The notes: generated by a model not told the origin, from the sequence alone. A DNA stretch of 64,000 bases from Streptomyces spinosisporus (GCF_022698145.1 NZ_JALDAX010000018.1:62001-126000), one strand, 5' to 3'. Numbered from the stretch's first letter, positions 17,756 to 26,377 are shown. A program made the numbers and translations.

Positions 17756-19144
17756 TCACTGAGCGGTACGGCGGTCCGCCCTGCCGGTGTGCAGGAACTG
17801 CGCAGGGCCGTCGGGCGCGCCACCGACGAAGGCGTACGGCTGGTGGAAGCCGTGCTCCTCCTCCTTGGCGATGAGCGTGTCGCCGTCGAAGGCGACCAGC
17901 TCGACGGTGGTGGTCTCCATGCCCATGTCGGCGGCGAGCCCCTTGGGGACGCAGGTCACCCAGACCCGGCGGTCGTCGTCCTGGGTGACGGTGTTGTCGA
18001 ACATGCGGGAGCTGTACGTGCCCAAATAGCGCCCCGCGTCGACGGGTTGGGGGTCGGTCGACGGCACCGGCATCGCGGGCAGGTCGACGTCCGCCAGTTC
18101 GCGCAGCATGTGGCCGACGACCGCGCGGTAGAGGCCGAGGGTGTTGCCGCCGTTGGTCAGCAGGGCGACGGCGAGGTCGTGCTCGGGTACCAGCCGCAGG
18201 AAGGCGGACTGGCCGATGGTGCTGCCGTCGTGCCCGATGAGCCCGGTGTCCTCACCGTCGAAGATCTCCCAGCCGAGCCCCCAGGCGTCCCCCATCACGC
18301 CCAGGCGGGGCAGCTCCACCTCCCGCTCGCGCATGGCCTTGGCCGTGGCCTCGCTCAGTATCACGTTGCCGTTGCCGGCCGTGCCGTCGTCGAGGTGCAT
18401 CCGGGCGAAGGCCAGCAGGTCGCGCGGGCGCATCGCGAGCAGGGAGCCCGCGGGCGAGTTCGAAGGGGCGATGTTCCATACGGGCGCGGGCTGGAGAGGT
18501 TCCCCGGGAGAGGGTGGCAGATGTCCGACCGCGGCCCGGTAAAGGATCGCCTCGTCCGCTCCGTGTGCTGCGTGGGTGAGACCGAGCGGAGTGAACAGGT
18601 GGTCGCGCAGACAGGCGGCGTAGGGCTTGCCGCGCACCACCTCGACGAGCCGGCCCAGTACGCAGTAGCCCGCGTTGTTGTACGAGAACATCTCGCCCGG
18701 CGCGAAGAGTTGGGGGACGTCGCTCAGGGTGGCGACGTACTTCTCCACACAGTCGTCGTCCTTGCCCGTGTCCGTGAAGATGTCGCCCTCGAACCCGGCG
18801 GTGTGGTTCAGGAGTTGCCGCACGGTGATCGCTGCCGCGGCGGACTCGTCGGCGATACGGAACTCGGGCAGACGGCCGCGAACCGGGGCGTCGAGTTCGA
18901 CCAGGCCCTCGTCGACGAGCTGCATCACCAGCGTCGCGGTCCACACCTTGGTGATGGAACCGATCTGGAACAGCGTCTCGGCGTTCGCCTCCACCCCGGT
19001 CGCCAGGCTCAGCACACCCGCACCGTGATCGGCGACCTCTCCACCCAGGTCCACGGCGACCGCCGCACCCGGTACCTCGTACTCGTCGAGCAGCGCAGGA
19101 AGCTTCTCTTCCCACCAGGCCCGTATCCGGTCGAGTTTCGTCAT
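17756..19144 (-). CDS. S12-family serine hydrolase (beta-lactamase/D-aminopeptidase like)
   Basis: 462 residues from ATG 19144. A GTG ten codons upstream is also open, and neither has a strong ribosome site. Catalytic motifs: S63-I-T-K66, Y155-N-N157 and HDGSTIG near residue 300. There is no signal peptide, so it acts in the cytoplasm. It shares long near-identical stretches with the S12 half of the fused protein at 8462 (for example KVWTATLVMQL and FTDTG), showing a duplication. S12 enzymes include D-aminopeptidases, esterases and D,D-peptidases; a D-peptide role is inferred from the operon. First gene of operon A, 52 bp before the binding-protein gene. Confidence 0.86.
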   Translation of the reverse strand: MTKLDRIRAWWEEKLPALLDEYEVPGAAVAVDLGGEVADHGAGVLSLATGVEANAETLFQIGSITKVWTATLVMQLVDEGLVELDAPVRGRLPEFRIADESAAAAITVRQLLNHTAGFEGDIFTDTGKDDDCVEKYVATLSDVPQLFAPGEMFSYNNAGYCVLGRLVEVVRGKPYAACLRDHLFTPLGLTHAAHGADEAILYRAAVGHLPPSPGEPLQPAPVWNIAPSNSPAGSLLAMRPRDLLAFARMHLDDGTAGNGNVILSEATAKAMREREVELPRLGVMGDAWGLGWEIFDGEDTGLIGHDGSTIGQSAFLRLVPEHDLAVALLTNGGNTLGLYRAVVGHMLRELADVDLPAMPVPSTDPQPVDAGRYLGTYSSRMFDNTVTQDDDRRVWVTCVPKGLAADMGMETTTVELVAFDGDTLIAKEEEHGFHQPYAFVGGAPDGPAQFLHTGRADRRTAQ

Positions 19145-19231
19145 GCCGTGAAGGTAGGGCCGGGCCCGGCACACCGATTCGTGACGGAGAACGAAGCCTG
19201 GCCCGCGACTCCGTACGTCAGCACGAAGTCA

Positions 19232-19260
19232 GCGCCCACACGCCTGTGCCGATGCCACAC
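19232..19260. promoter_or_regulatory. Candidate regulator site upstream of operon A
   Basis: GCCCACACGC, 2 bp, GTGCC, then GCCACAC at 19234-19259 resembles the repeat unit at 5123-5140 (GCCCACACGC, 3 bp, GTGCC, then GCCCACAC). It sits in the divergent gap between the S12 gene and the SDR gene at 19326. A shared site for the operon's PucR regulator is the inference. Confidence 0.4.
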
Positions 19261-19325
19261 CCGGCCGCCCGACCACACATGCCCGCCTTGACCCTCTCCC
19301 CGAGGGAGGGTCCAAGGTCGCAGCC

Positions 19326-20099
19326 ATGTACAGCAAGGATCTCGATGGGCGTCGCGCCGTGGTGGCGGGCGGGAGCAAGGGGACGGGGCTGGCCACAGCA
19401 CGGCGGCTGCGCGAGGCCGGGGCGGAGGTGGTCACCATCGCCCGTACGCCGCCGGAGGCCGCCGACCCCCTCTTCGTCCAGGCCGACCTGGGCACCCCCG
19501 AAGGTGTCGCGTCGGCGGCCGCGGCAGTGGCCGAGCTCGTGGGTGTCCCGGACATCCTGGTGCATGTCGTGGGTGGCTCCCGCGCTCCGGCCGGTGGGTA
19601 TGCGGCCTTGGACGACGGGGTGTGGGCGGAGGAGCTTGCCGTCAACCTGTTGTCGGCGGTCCGGCTGGATCACGCGTTGGTGCCCGCGATGGCCTCCCGC
19701 AGGTCGGGGGCCGTGGTGCACGTGACCTCGATCCAGCGCCGTATGCCGCTGCACGACTCGACGCTGGCGTACGCGGCGGCCAAGAGCGCCCTCGCCACCT
19801 ACAGCAAGGGGCTTGCGAACGAGGTGGCGCCGAAGGGTGTCAGGGTCAACTCGGTCGCCCCCGGATTCATCCGCACCGACGGTGCCGAGCACCTCCTCGC
19901 ACGCCGGATGAGGGAGGGCGCCATCACCCGGGAGGCCGCTCTCGACGATCTGATGCAGGTCCTCGGCGGTATCCCGCTGGGTCGGCCGGCCGAGCCGGCC
20001 GAGGTCGCCGAGCTGATCACCTTCCTGGTCTCGGACCGGGCGAGTGCGATCACCGGCGCCGAGCACGTCGTCGACGGCGGCACCATTCGCACGGTCTGA
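19326..20099 (+). CDS. SDR-family oxidoreductase
   Basis: 257 residues. Cofactor motif GGSKGTG at 15-21, serine near 135, Tyr149-x3-Lys153 (YAAAK), and the C-terminal GAEHVVDGG typical of FabG-like SDRs. The usual NNAG is replaced by VVGGS, which suggests a subgroup of its own. It is divergent from operon A. The next gene, an NTF2-like protein 50 bp downstream, and the MerR regulator probably follow in the same transcript. Confidence 0.87.
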   Translation: MYSKDLDGRRAVVAGGSKGTGLATARRLREAGAEVVTIARTPPEAADPLFVQADLGTPEGVASAAAAVAELVGVPDILVHVVGGSRAPAGGYAALDDGVWAEELAVNLLSAVRLDHALVPAMASRRSGAVVHVTSIQRRMPLHDSTLAYAAAKSALATYSKGLANEVAPKGVRVNSVAPGFIRTDGAEHLLARRMREGAITREAALDDLMQVLGGIPLGRPAEPAEVAELITFLVSDRASAITGAEHVVDGGTIRTV

Positions 20100-20149
20100 G
20101 CCGCCCCACCTTCACGACACAACCCCCTTCGCGACCATGGGAGAACGCC

Positions 20150-20470
20150 ATGCACGACATCCAGGAATTCGCCAAGGAGTACTTCGCCGCGGCGACCGAT
20201 CCCGATCGCGAGCGCTACTTCGCGCTCTTCGACGACGGCATCGTCGTACACGACGACGGGCGCAGCCACGAAGGACTCGCGGCGGTGCGCCGTTGGCGCA
20301 CCGAGGTCCCGCCCGTGGTCTACCACCTCCGCGATGTCACGGGGACGGCCACCGCGTGTCAGGCCGTCGCGGAGGTTTCCGGCGACTTCCCCGGCAGCCC
20401 GGTAATCCTCCGCTTCACCTTCGAACGTGACGCGCAAGGGAAGATCACATTGCTGGACATCGCACCCTGA
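20150..20470 (+). CDS. NTF2/SnoaL-like small protein
   Basis: 106 residues starting at ATG 20150 after GGGAGA. It has the cone-shaped alpha+beta pattern of SnoaL/ketosteroid-isomerase-like proteins: an N-terminal helix (FAKEYFAAATDPDRERYFAL), then FDDGIVVHDDGRSHEG, and beta strands to the end. These fold members act as isomerases, cyclases or just binding proteins. Its position directly behind an SDR suggests work on the same substrate. Confidence 0.75.
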   Translation: MHDIQEFAKEYFAAATDPDRERYFALFDDGIVVHDDGRSHEGLAAVRRWRTEVPPVVYHLRDVTGTATACQAVAEVSGDFPGSPVILRFTFERDAQGKITLLDIAP

Positions 20471-20547
20471 CATCCGGGCTCGAGCCGACCGGGTGCCGAG
20501 CCGACCGGAGCCCAGCAGACTTGGATGCGTACGACGAGGAGGACGGC

Positions 20548-21399
20548 ATGTCGGAGCGGTGGACGATCGGAGAGTTCTCCCGGATCACACACCTGAGCAT
20601 CCGTACCCTCCGCCGCTACCACGAGCAGGACCTCCTCGTCCCCGCCCAGGTCGACCCGGTAACGGGCTACCGCTACTACACCCCCGGGCAGGTCCGTCCG
20701 GCACTGACCATCAAGCGGCTGCGCGAACTCGACCTGCCGCTGGCAGACCTCCGGAGCTTCCTCGAAGCGGAGTCCGGCAGGACAGGCGAGGTGGGCGAGG
20801 CGGGGAGCTCCGCGGCGCAACAGATCGTCGCCACCCACCTGCGTCGGCTCGAAGACCGGCTGGGCCGCACCCAACGAGCCGTCCAGGCTCTACGGGAACT
20901 CCTCGACCCGGAGGCGCAACGGGCCGTGAGCCTTGAGGTCCTTCCGCCGCAGCACGTCCTCGCGGTGTCCCTCGACGTCCCGCCGGGAGCCGACCTGGGC
21001 TGGTACGACGCCGCCATGAACGATCTGGACGCGGCAGCCGGCAGCCGCCCGGTGGTTCCGCCGGGCGGCCGCTACGAGCACGCCCTGTTCACCGACGGGC
21101 AAGGCCGCGCCACCGTCTATCTCCCGGCCGAGGCGCCCCTGTCACCGTCGGCACCGGCCACCGTGAAGCCGCTCCAGCTACCCCAGCGCGCAGCCGCAGT
21201 TGCCACCCACTACGGCCCGCACGACGACCTCGACCTCACCTATGCCGCCATTGGCTCCTACGTCGCGCACAACGCTCTGCGCTCTTCGAACCTCGTGGAG
21301 GAGATCTACCTCGTCGGGCCGCGCGACACCGATCAGCCCGACCGCTGGCGCACTCTCGTCGCATGGCTGATCGACTCCGACGCGGACAGATCATCGTGA
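20548..21399 (+). CDS. MerR-family regulator with effector-binding domain
   Basis: 283 residues from ATG 20548, which has GAGGAGG 6 bp upstream; a TTG nine codons earlier is less likely. Residues 3-70 are a MerR winged helix (WTIGEFSRITHLSIRTLRRY), followed by a coiled-coil dimer helix. A C-terminal GyrI-like effector domain starts around residue 130 (ALFTDGQGRATVYLPAEAP). There are no metal-binding cysteines, so it is a drug- or small-molecule-type sensor. It probably controls the SDR/NTF2 genes just upstream. Confidence 0.87.
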   Translation: MSERWTIGEFSRITHLSIRTLRRYHEQDLLVPAQVDPVTGYRYYTPGQVRPALTIKRLRELDLPLADLRSFLEAESGRTGEVGEAGSSAAQQIVATHLRRLEDRLGRTQRAVQALRELLDPEAQRAVSLEVLPPQHVLAVSLDVPPGADLGWYDAAMNDLDAAAGSRPVVPPGGRYEHALFTDGQGRATVYLPAEAPLSPSAPATVKPLQLPQRAAAVATHYGPHDDLDLTYAAIGSYVAHNALRSSNLVEEIYLVGPRDTDQPDRWRTLVAWLIDSDADRSS

Positions 21400-21527
21400 C
21401 GTCGGTTCGCCATACCAGCAGACGTGCACTCCCCTAGGGTGGTTTTCCCCCTTTTTTCACGTCTTGGGCGCCGGCGTTCGGGGATCCTGCCGAGGTACCT
21501 CTGAAACCCACTGCAAGGAGACCCCGA

Positions 21528-22001
21528 GTGCACCGCCCGAGCCGGAAGGCCTTCGCCGCCCTCATCGCCGCAGCCGGCCTCACCCTCCCCCTCCTCACCC
21601 CCACACCCGCCTCGGCGGCGGCCACCACCAGCCGCTTCGCGAACTACCGCTACGGCGACTGCCTGCGCGAGGCCGACGAGACCACCCTCAAGGGCGACCG
21701 CTGCACCTCCGGACGCGGCAGCCTGCTGTGGCACTGGAACGGCCGCCTCAACACCAACACCACCTTCAAGAACACCGTCTGGGGCCGCTGCCTCGACAGC
21801 AATGACCGAGGCGACGTCTACCCCCTGCGCTGCAACGGCGGCTCATACCAGAAGTGGCGCACCGTCCAACCTGCCGCCCGCAGCGCCATCATGATCCAAA
21901 GCGTCGGCACGGGCCGCTGCCTCTACCAGCAGGACGACGGCTACTACCGCACTGCCCGCTGCAACCGAGGCGCCCAGAACCAGCGCTTCACGGTCGGCTG
22001 A
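21528..22001 (+). CDS. Small secreted beta-trefoil (ricin-type) protein
   Basis: 157 residues from GTG 21528, with AGGAGA about 8 bp upstream. A classic Sec signal (Arg/Lys start, Ala/Leu core) ends at ASAAA about residue 33. The mature ~124 residues show beta-trefoil repeats with paired cysteines and QxW-like marks (YQKWR, NQRFTVG), as in ricin-B lectin domains. No catalytic domain is attached, so it would be a free-standing secreted carbohydrate- or surface-binding protein. It is monocistronic and ends at a hairpin. Confidence 0.75.
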   Translation: MHRPSRKAFAALIAAAGLTLPLLTPTPASAAATTSRFANYRYGDCLREADETTLKGDRCTSGRGSLLWHWNGRLNTNTTFKNTVWGRCLDSNDRGDVYPLRCNGGSYQKWRTVQPAARSAIMIQSVGTGRCLYQQDDGYYRTARCNRGAQNQRFTVG

Positions 22002-22035
22002 CGGAATCCTTCGACCGCTTCAGGAGGCCGCCTGG

Positions 22036-22059
22036 CGAGCAGCTCCCGCCCGCTGCTCG
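22036..22059. terminator. Bidirectional hairpin between convergent genes
   Basis: CGAGCAGC at 22036-22043 pairs with GCTGCTCG at 22052-22059 over an 8-base loop. It lies between the trefoil gene (ends 22001) and the interrupted acyl-CoA dehydrogenase gene (ends 22145), so it could end both transcripts. Confidence 0.5.
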
Positions 22060-22144
22060 GCGTCTCCCTTGCGCCGCGCCAATCGCCTCGGCCTTGGTCG
22101 CGATGCTCCATCCTTGCCGTATCCGCCCGTCACCAGCTGAGCCG

Positions 22145-23389
22145 TCAGGCAGGCAGGGTGAAGGGCGGGTGCGCGCCGTTGAGGAAGTAGTCTCCGATCT
22201 CGCGCAGTCTGTGGGCAGTTGGTTCGCACAGGGTGTGGGTTCGGGTGTCACGCCAGAAGCGGTCGAAGCCGTGGCGGGTGGCAGCGGCGTCGGCTCCGAC
22301 GACGTCCAGGGCACGGGTGGTGATCTCCCGCGCCGCCCGGGAGGCCGCGGCCTCGGCGAGGCTCGCGAGGACGGCGATCTCCGCGCACTCCTCGTCGTCG
22401 AGGTCCTCGCCCTGCGCGAGGCCGCGCGAGAGGGCATCCACCGCCTCGTCGGCGAGGGCGGACGCGCCACGTGCGACGACGGTGAGTTCGCCGTAGACGG
22501 TCAGCGCGTACGGATCCTGCGACGGACTGTCCGGCCAGGCCTGGGGCGAGAAGGGCTGCCGGGACGCCCGTGCGGCCCTTCCGTGTTCGTGAACCTCGGC
22601 CAGGAGTCCCTCGGCGACACCGAGACAGAACTGGGTGGAGACCAGGCGCGCGGTCGGCACGGCAAGGGAGGCGAAGGGGGACAGGGCGCCTTCGTCCGGT
22701 GAGAGGGAGCCGAACACGTCGTCCTTCATGATCGGCACGGAGTCGAACTCCACGGCTCCGCCGGCTGCCAGCCGCCGACCTAAGGTATCCCCGGTGCTGC
22801 CGCTCTCGACGCCCGGGTGAGCGGGGTCGACGAGGACGGCCAGCGGTTCGCCGGTGCCGTACACCGCGGCTCGGACCATCAACCGGTCGGCGATCCCGAC
22901 GCCGGTGGCGTACCTCTGGTACCCGCTCAGCAGGTAGCCGTTCGCCTTGGGGGTCAGGATGAGGGGCGGTTCGTGTGAGGAGATACCGCCTCCCCAACAC
23001 CACTGCCCCTGCGCCGACTTGCGTTCGATCTGGTCGGCCCGTGCGGGGTCGGCGAAGAAGCGGGGGCTGAAGGACAGGAAGTAGTGGTGGCCCAGCAGAT
23101 GGCCGATGGGACCGTCGGCCGCGGCGACGGTTCGGACGACCGCGTAGGCCGTACGCCAGTCCTCACCCGCTCCCCCTTGCTCAGCCGGTACGAGCAGGGC
23201 CAGCAGCCCCGACTAGCGCAGCCGTGAGACCTCGTCAAGCGGTGTTTTACCGGCCTGTTCGCGCTCGGCCGCGTCCGTCGACAGGTCGTCCGCCATCTCA
23301 CGCGCTATGTGCAGCCAGTCGGCCCGCCCGGCTCCCGCGTCGGGCTTCACGCTACTGCGGCTGTGGCTGCACCTCAGTGGTGTGGTCAT
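22145..23389 (-). pseudogene. Acyl-CoA-dehydrogenase-like (SfnB/DszC type) gene with in-frame TAG
   Basis: From the ATG at 23389 the frame reads 58 codons of good sequence (ADWLHIAREMADDLSTDAAE), reaches TAG at 23213-23215, then continues in the same frame to the stop at 22145. The post-stop part is typical of SfnB/DszC flavin monooxygenases (LLALLVPAEQGGAGEDWRTA; GHHYFLSFSPRFF; C-terminal helices). Homologues read LREAGLL where this has LR-stop-SGLL, consistent with GAG to TAG. No ATG or GTG restart occurs before about residue 170. It is either a recent pseudogene or a base error. Such enzymes use reduced flavin to oxidise sulfones or related compounds. Confidence 0.8.
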
Positions 23390-23452
23390 GGCGTCTTCCT
23401 TCGTGGAACGAGGGCGACGCGGTGCCCGGCCAGGCAGCGTGAAAGTGCGGCA

Positions 23453-24208
23453 GTGCGCGCTGACGCGTCGGCTCGACCATCCTCACGCCCCGCTCAGACC
23501 ACCGTTAGCCTTTCCCTAGTACTTCAGCGCTTCCCGGACGCACCGGGCACGTGGCGCACAGGCCCCGAAGGCGTGGTCGTGGACCTGGACGAGGGCGAGG
23601 AACTGGTCGTCGACGGGACGCCGGTACGCGGTGAGCACCGCTTCGGCGTGCTTCCCGAGCGTGGCGGCGTCGACGCCGTCTGGGGCGACGCCGTCATCGA
23701 GGTCGCCAAGCGCGGCGGCCAGGACATCGTGCGCCCCCGGCACCCGGACGCCCCGCTGCGCACCGCCTTCACCGGAACGCCCGCCTACGCCCCCGACCCA
23801 CGCTGGACCGTGACCGGCCGCTACGTCCCCTTCGACACGCCGCGGCCGACCACGGTTGGCGCCGCGGTCGAGGGCCTGGAGCACGTCTACGACGCCCCGG
23901 GCAGGGTCGAGTTCGAGCTGGACGGGCGCTCGCTGTCGCTGACCGCGTTCCCCGGGCATGGTGCGGGCCGGCTGATGGTGCTGTTCACCGACGCGACCTC
24001 GGGGGTCACCACGTACGCCGCCAACCGGTCCCTGTCCCTCGAACCGCCCGCCGCCGACGGCACGGTCGTCCTGGACTTCAACCGCGCCACCAACCTGCCG
24101 TGCGCCTACACGGACCTGGCCACCTGCCCGCTGCCCCCGGCCGAGAACCGGCTGCCGGTGGCGATCGAGGCCGGGCAGAAGATCCCCCGCGAGCGCGGCG
24201 GCTCCTGA
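23453..24208 (+). CDS. DUF1684 protein, N-terminus apparently truncated
   Basis: The conserved DUF1684 core is clear: a RFPDAPGTWR-like opening, GRYVPFDTPRPTTV in the middle, then LMVLFTDATSGVTTYAANR and the Asn/Asp metal-like end FNRATNLPCAYTD. Normally a helix and a strand (W...RH...GPLSLxxxxWL) precede the PGTW block. Here that block is shortened to SLSLVLQRFPD, and everything before about 23500 has no family similarity. GTG 23453 is offered as a start with no good ribosome site. It is divergent from the interrupted dehydrogenase, so both may be decaying. Function of DUF1684 is unknown. Confidence 0.55.
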   Translation: MRADASARPSSRPAQTTVSLSLVLQRFPDAPGTWRTGPEGVVVDLDEGEELVVDGTPVRGEHRFGVLPERGGVDAVWGDAVIEVAKRGGQDIVRPRHPDAPLRTAFTGTPAYAPDPRWTVTGRYVPFDTPRPTTVGAAVEGLEHVYDAPGRVEFELDGRSLSLTAFPGHGAGRLMVLFTDATSGVTTYAANRSLSLEPPAADGTVVLDFNRATNLPCAYTDLATCPLPPAENRLPVAIEAGQKIPRERGGS

Positions 24209-24368
24209 GTCCGCTCGCTGACGGGCAGCCCTCCTGCGCGGCACGCGCTTCGGCAGGGGGGCGAGATCCCGCGTCCGGCGCAGGCGGCTGTTCTCCGACC
24301 TGGCACCCGCTCCGGGCGCCGTGGTGCATGTGCATGCACTCAAGGTGCAGGCTCCGTACGGTGACCGG

Positions 24369-24914
24369 ATGGACAGTTCTGTCGTCTTCAACGTCGCGAC
24401 CACGGGCATCGCCGTCGTCGCAGTGGTGACTTCCATCGTCTTCAGCGCGCGGCAGGCGCGCATCGCGCGGCACGCCAACCACATATCCGTAATGGTCGAT
24501 CTGCTGCAGGAGTTCAGATCCGTCGAGTTTCACGAACAGCACGACTACGTGTGCACGCGCCTGGGAGCGGAACACGCCCCGCAGGTGGGAGTACGCGGGT
24601 TACCGGCCGAGGCCAGAGCGGCCTTCTACAGCGTCGTCTACTACTACCAGTCCTTCGCCAACCTGGCCGTCTTCGGACTGCTCGACGAAACCCTCATGGT
24701 CACCGTCCTACGCACCCGGATCGTCTCCGTCTGGCAGGCCGTACAGCCCTTCGTGGAGCGGGAACGGGAGCTGCGCGGCGAAGGCGGCGGTGGCAACTAC
24801 ATGTCGATCTTCGAGGAACTGGCCCGGCTGGCGGCAGAGTTGCCCCCGGAGCACGTCCGCAACTCGATGCCCCAGAACCGACGCCGGCTGTCGCGCCTGG
24901 GGCAGCTGCGCTGA
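24369..24914 (+). CDS. Small membrane-anchored protein of unknown function (DUF4760-like)
   Basis: 181 residues from ATG 24369. One N-terminal membrane helix (residues 5-25: FNVATTGIAVVAVVTSIVF) is followed by a basic RQARIARHAN stretch. A soluble helical domain follows, containing DLLQEFRSVEFHEQHDYVC and a YYYQSFANLAVFGLLDE segment. The pattern resembles DUF4760-type proteins, whose role is unknown. The frame is open further upstream, but the membrane helix fits the start chosen. A strong hairpin follows the gene. Confidence 0.65.
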   Translation: MDSSVVFNVATTGIAVVAVVTSIVFSARQARIARHANHISVMVDLLQEFRSVEFHEQHDYVCTRLGAEHAPQVGVRGLPAEARAAFYSVVYYYQSFANLAVFGLLDETLMVTVLRTRIVSVWQAVQPFVERERELRGEGGGGNYMSIFEELARLAAELPPEHVRNSMPQNRRRLSRLGQLR

Positions 24915-24923
24915 CGCGCCGTA

Positions 24924-24948
24924 GCGGGCGGCTGCATGCGCCGCCCGC
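24924..24948. terminator. Strong bidirectional hairpin
   Basis: GCGGGCGGC at 24924-24932 pairs with GCCGCCCGC at 24940-24948 over a 7-base loop. It lies between two convergent genes (ending 24914 and 24959), the expected place for a shared terminator. Confidence 0.65.
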
Positions 24949-24958
24949 CGGTCGGTCC

Positions 24959-25339
24959 TCAGTCGCCGTTGCTGACCGGCTCCGGGGCGGCGGCGTCCAG
25001 CGCGTCGAGCACCGCTTCGCCGTTCACCCTTGCCCACTCCGTGAGCTGGTGGATCGGGTCGAGCAGGGTCGCTCCGAGCGCGGTCAGCTCGTACTCGACC
25101 CGGGGTGGTGCCTCGGCGTAAACATGGCGGCGGATGAGGCCGTGGGACTCGAGGCGTCGGAGGGTCTGGGTGAGCATCTTGCGGGAGATGCCGCCGATCA
25201 TCTCGACCAGATCGCCGTGGCGCACCGGGCCCTCGCTGAGGCCGTAGAGGACCACCGCCGTCCACTTGTCGGCGATGAGCTCGACCGTCAGACGGGCCGG
25301 GCAGTCGGCGAGGAACTCACCGGGACGGATCACGCTCAT
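24959..25339 (-). CDS. HxlR-family transcriptional regulator
   Basis: 126 residues from ATG 25339; ten further upstream codons look unlike the family. The HxlR winged helix is clear: DCPARLTVELIADKWTAVVL with the first cysteine, RKMLTQTLRRLESHGLIRR as recognition helix and wing, and VEYELTALG. Cys15-type HxlR proteins often sense quinones or electrophiles through cysteine modification. The gene is divergent from a quinone-oxidoreductase gene (25446), the classic target of such regulators. Confidence 0.88.
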   Translation of the reverse strand: MSVIRPGEFLADCPARLTVELIADKWTAVVLYGLSEGPVRHGDLVEMIGGISRKMLTQTLRRLESHGLIRRHVYAEAPPRVEYELTALGATLLDPIHQLTEWARVNGEAVLDALDAAAPEPVSNGD

Positions 25340-25376
25340 GCCCCCACGGTACCCGCGCCGTCCCGTCACCTCGTCA

Positions 25377-25386
25377 CAGGTACCTG
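25377..25386. promoter_or_regulatory. Palindrome in HxlR/oxidoreductase intergenic region
   Basis: CAGGTACCTG is a perfect 10-bp palindrome in the 106-bp divergent gap. Position makes it a candidate HxlR site; the sequence alone is too short to be sure. Confidence 0.35.
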
Positions 25387-25445
25387 CCGGTTCCTATCGA
25401 ATATCTAGCTTGGGTGCTCTCCCCCGTTTCACAACCAGGAGAGTC

Positions 25446-26375
25446 ATGCGAGTCATCACTCAGCACACGCTCGGCGGTCCCGAGGTGCTCACCATCGAGG
25501 ACGCGCCCGCGCCCCGTCCCTTCCCGGCCGAGGTGCTCGTTCGCGTCAAGGCGATCGGGCTGAACCCGCTGGAGGCGCGGCTGCGCCAAGGCGAGTTCCC
25601 GTTGCTCGGCGAACCGCCGTTCATCCTCGGCTGGGACATCAGCGGCGTCGTCGAGGACGCGCCGCGGACGTGGCGGTTCCGTCCCGGCGACGAGGTGTTC
25701 GGGATGCCCCTGTTCCCGCAGGCGGCGAAGGGGTACGCCGAATTCGTCGCGTCGCCCGCCCTGCACCTGGTGCGCAAGCCCGCGTCTCTCACGCACATCG
25801 AGGCGTCGGCGCTGCCGATCGTGGGGCTCACGGCCTGGCAGGGCCTGGTCGACCTTGGCGGGGTGACCGAGGGCGAGCGCGTCCTTGTGCACGGCGGTGG
25901 CGGCGGGGTCGGCCATGTCGCGATCCAGATCGCGAAGGCGTTCGGCGCGTATGTGATCACGACGGCCGGTGGCAGCAAGCGGGAGTTCGTCGAGGGTCTC
26001 GGCGCCGACGAGGTGATCGACTACACGTCGGTCGACTTCGCCGAGACCGTCGGTGGCATCGACCTCGTGCTCGACACGATCGGCGGGGACGCCGTGGAGC
26101 GGTCCCTCGGCGTACTGCGCCCCGGCGGTCATCTGGTGACGGCGGTCGCCGAGGAGGACCTGGCGCTCGCCGCCAAGTACGAGTCGGCCGGCATGCGTTT
26201 CAGCGGCATCGCGGTCGACCCCGACCCTGTCGCGCTGCGCGGCCTCGTGGACCTCGTCGAAAGGGGCGAGCTGCGGGTTCATGTGCAGGAGACGTTTCCC
26301 TTCGAGCGCGTGGCCGACGCACATCGCGCACTGGAAGAGGGGCACCTTCAGGGCAAGCTCGTCCTCACTCTCTGA
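25446..26375 (+). CDS. NADPH:quinone reductase-like MDR oxidoreductase
   Basis: 309 residues from ATG 25446 with AGGAGA just upstream. Zinc-free MDR enzyme: the N-terminal GroES-like domain holds LNPLEARLRQGEFP and ILGWDISGVVE, and the Rossmann domain holds VLVHGGGGGVGHVAIQIAK. There are no zinc-ligand cysteines. Such enzymes reduce quinones or enones with NADPH and protect against electrophiles. It is paired divergently with an HxlR repressor, consistent with inducible quinone detoxification. Confidence 0.9.
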   Translation: MRVITQHTLGGPEVLTIEDAPAPRPFPAEVLVRVKAIGLNPLEARLRQGEFPLLGEPPFILGWDISGVVEDAPRTWRFRPGDEVFGMPLFPQAAKGYAEFVASPALHLVRKPASLTHIEASALPIVGLTAWQGLVDLGGVTEGERVLVHGGGGGVGHVAIQIAKAFGAYVITTAGGSKREFVEGLGADEVIDYTSVDFAETVGGIDLVLDTIGGDAVERSLGVLRPGGHLVTAVAEEDLALAAKYESAGMRFSGIAVDPDPVALRGLVDLVERGELRVHVQETFPFERVADAHRALEEGHLQGKLVLTL

Positions 26376-26377
26376 CG

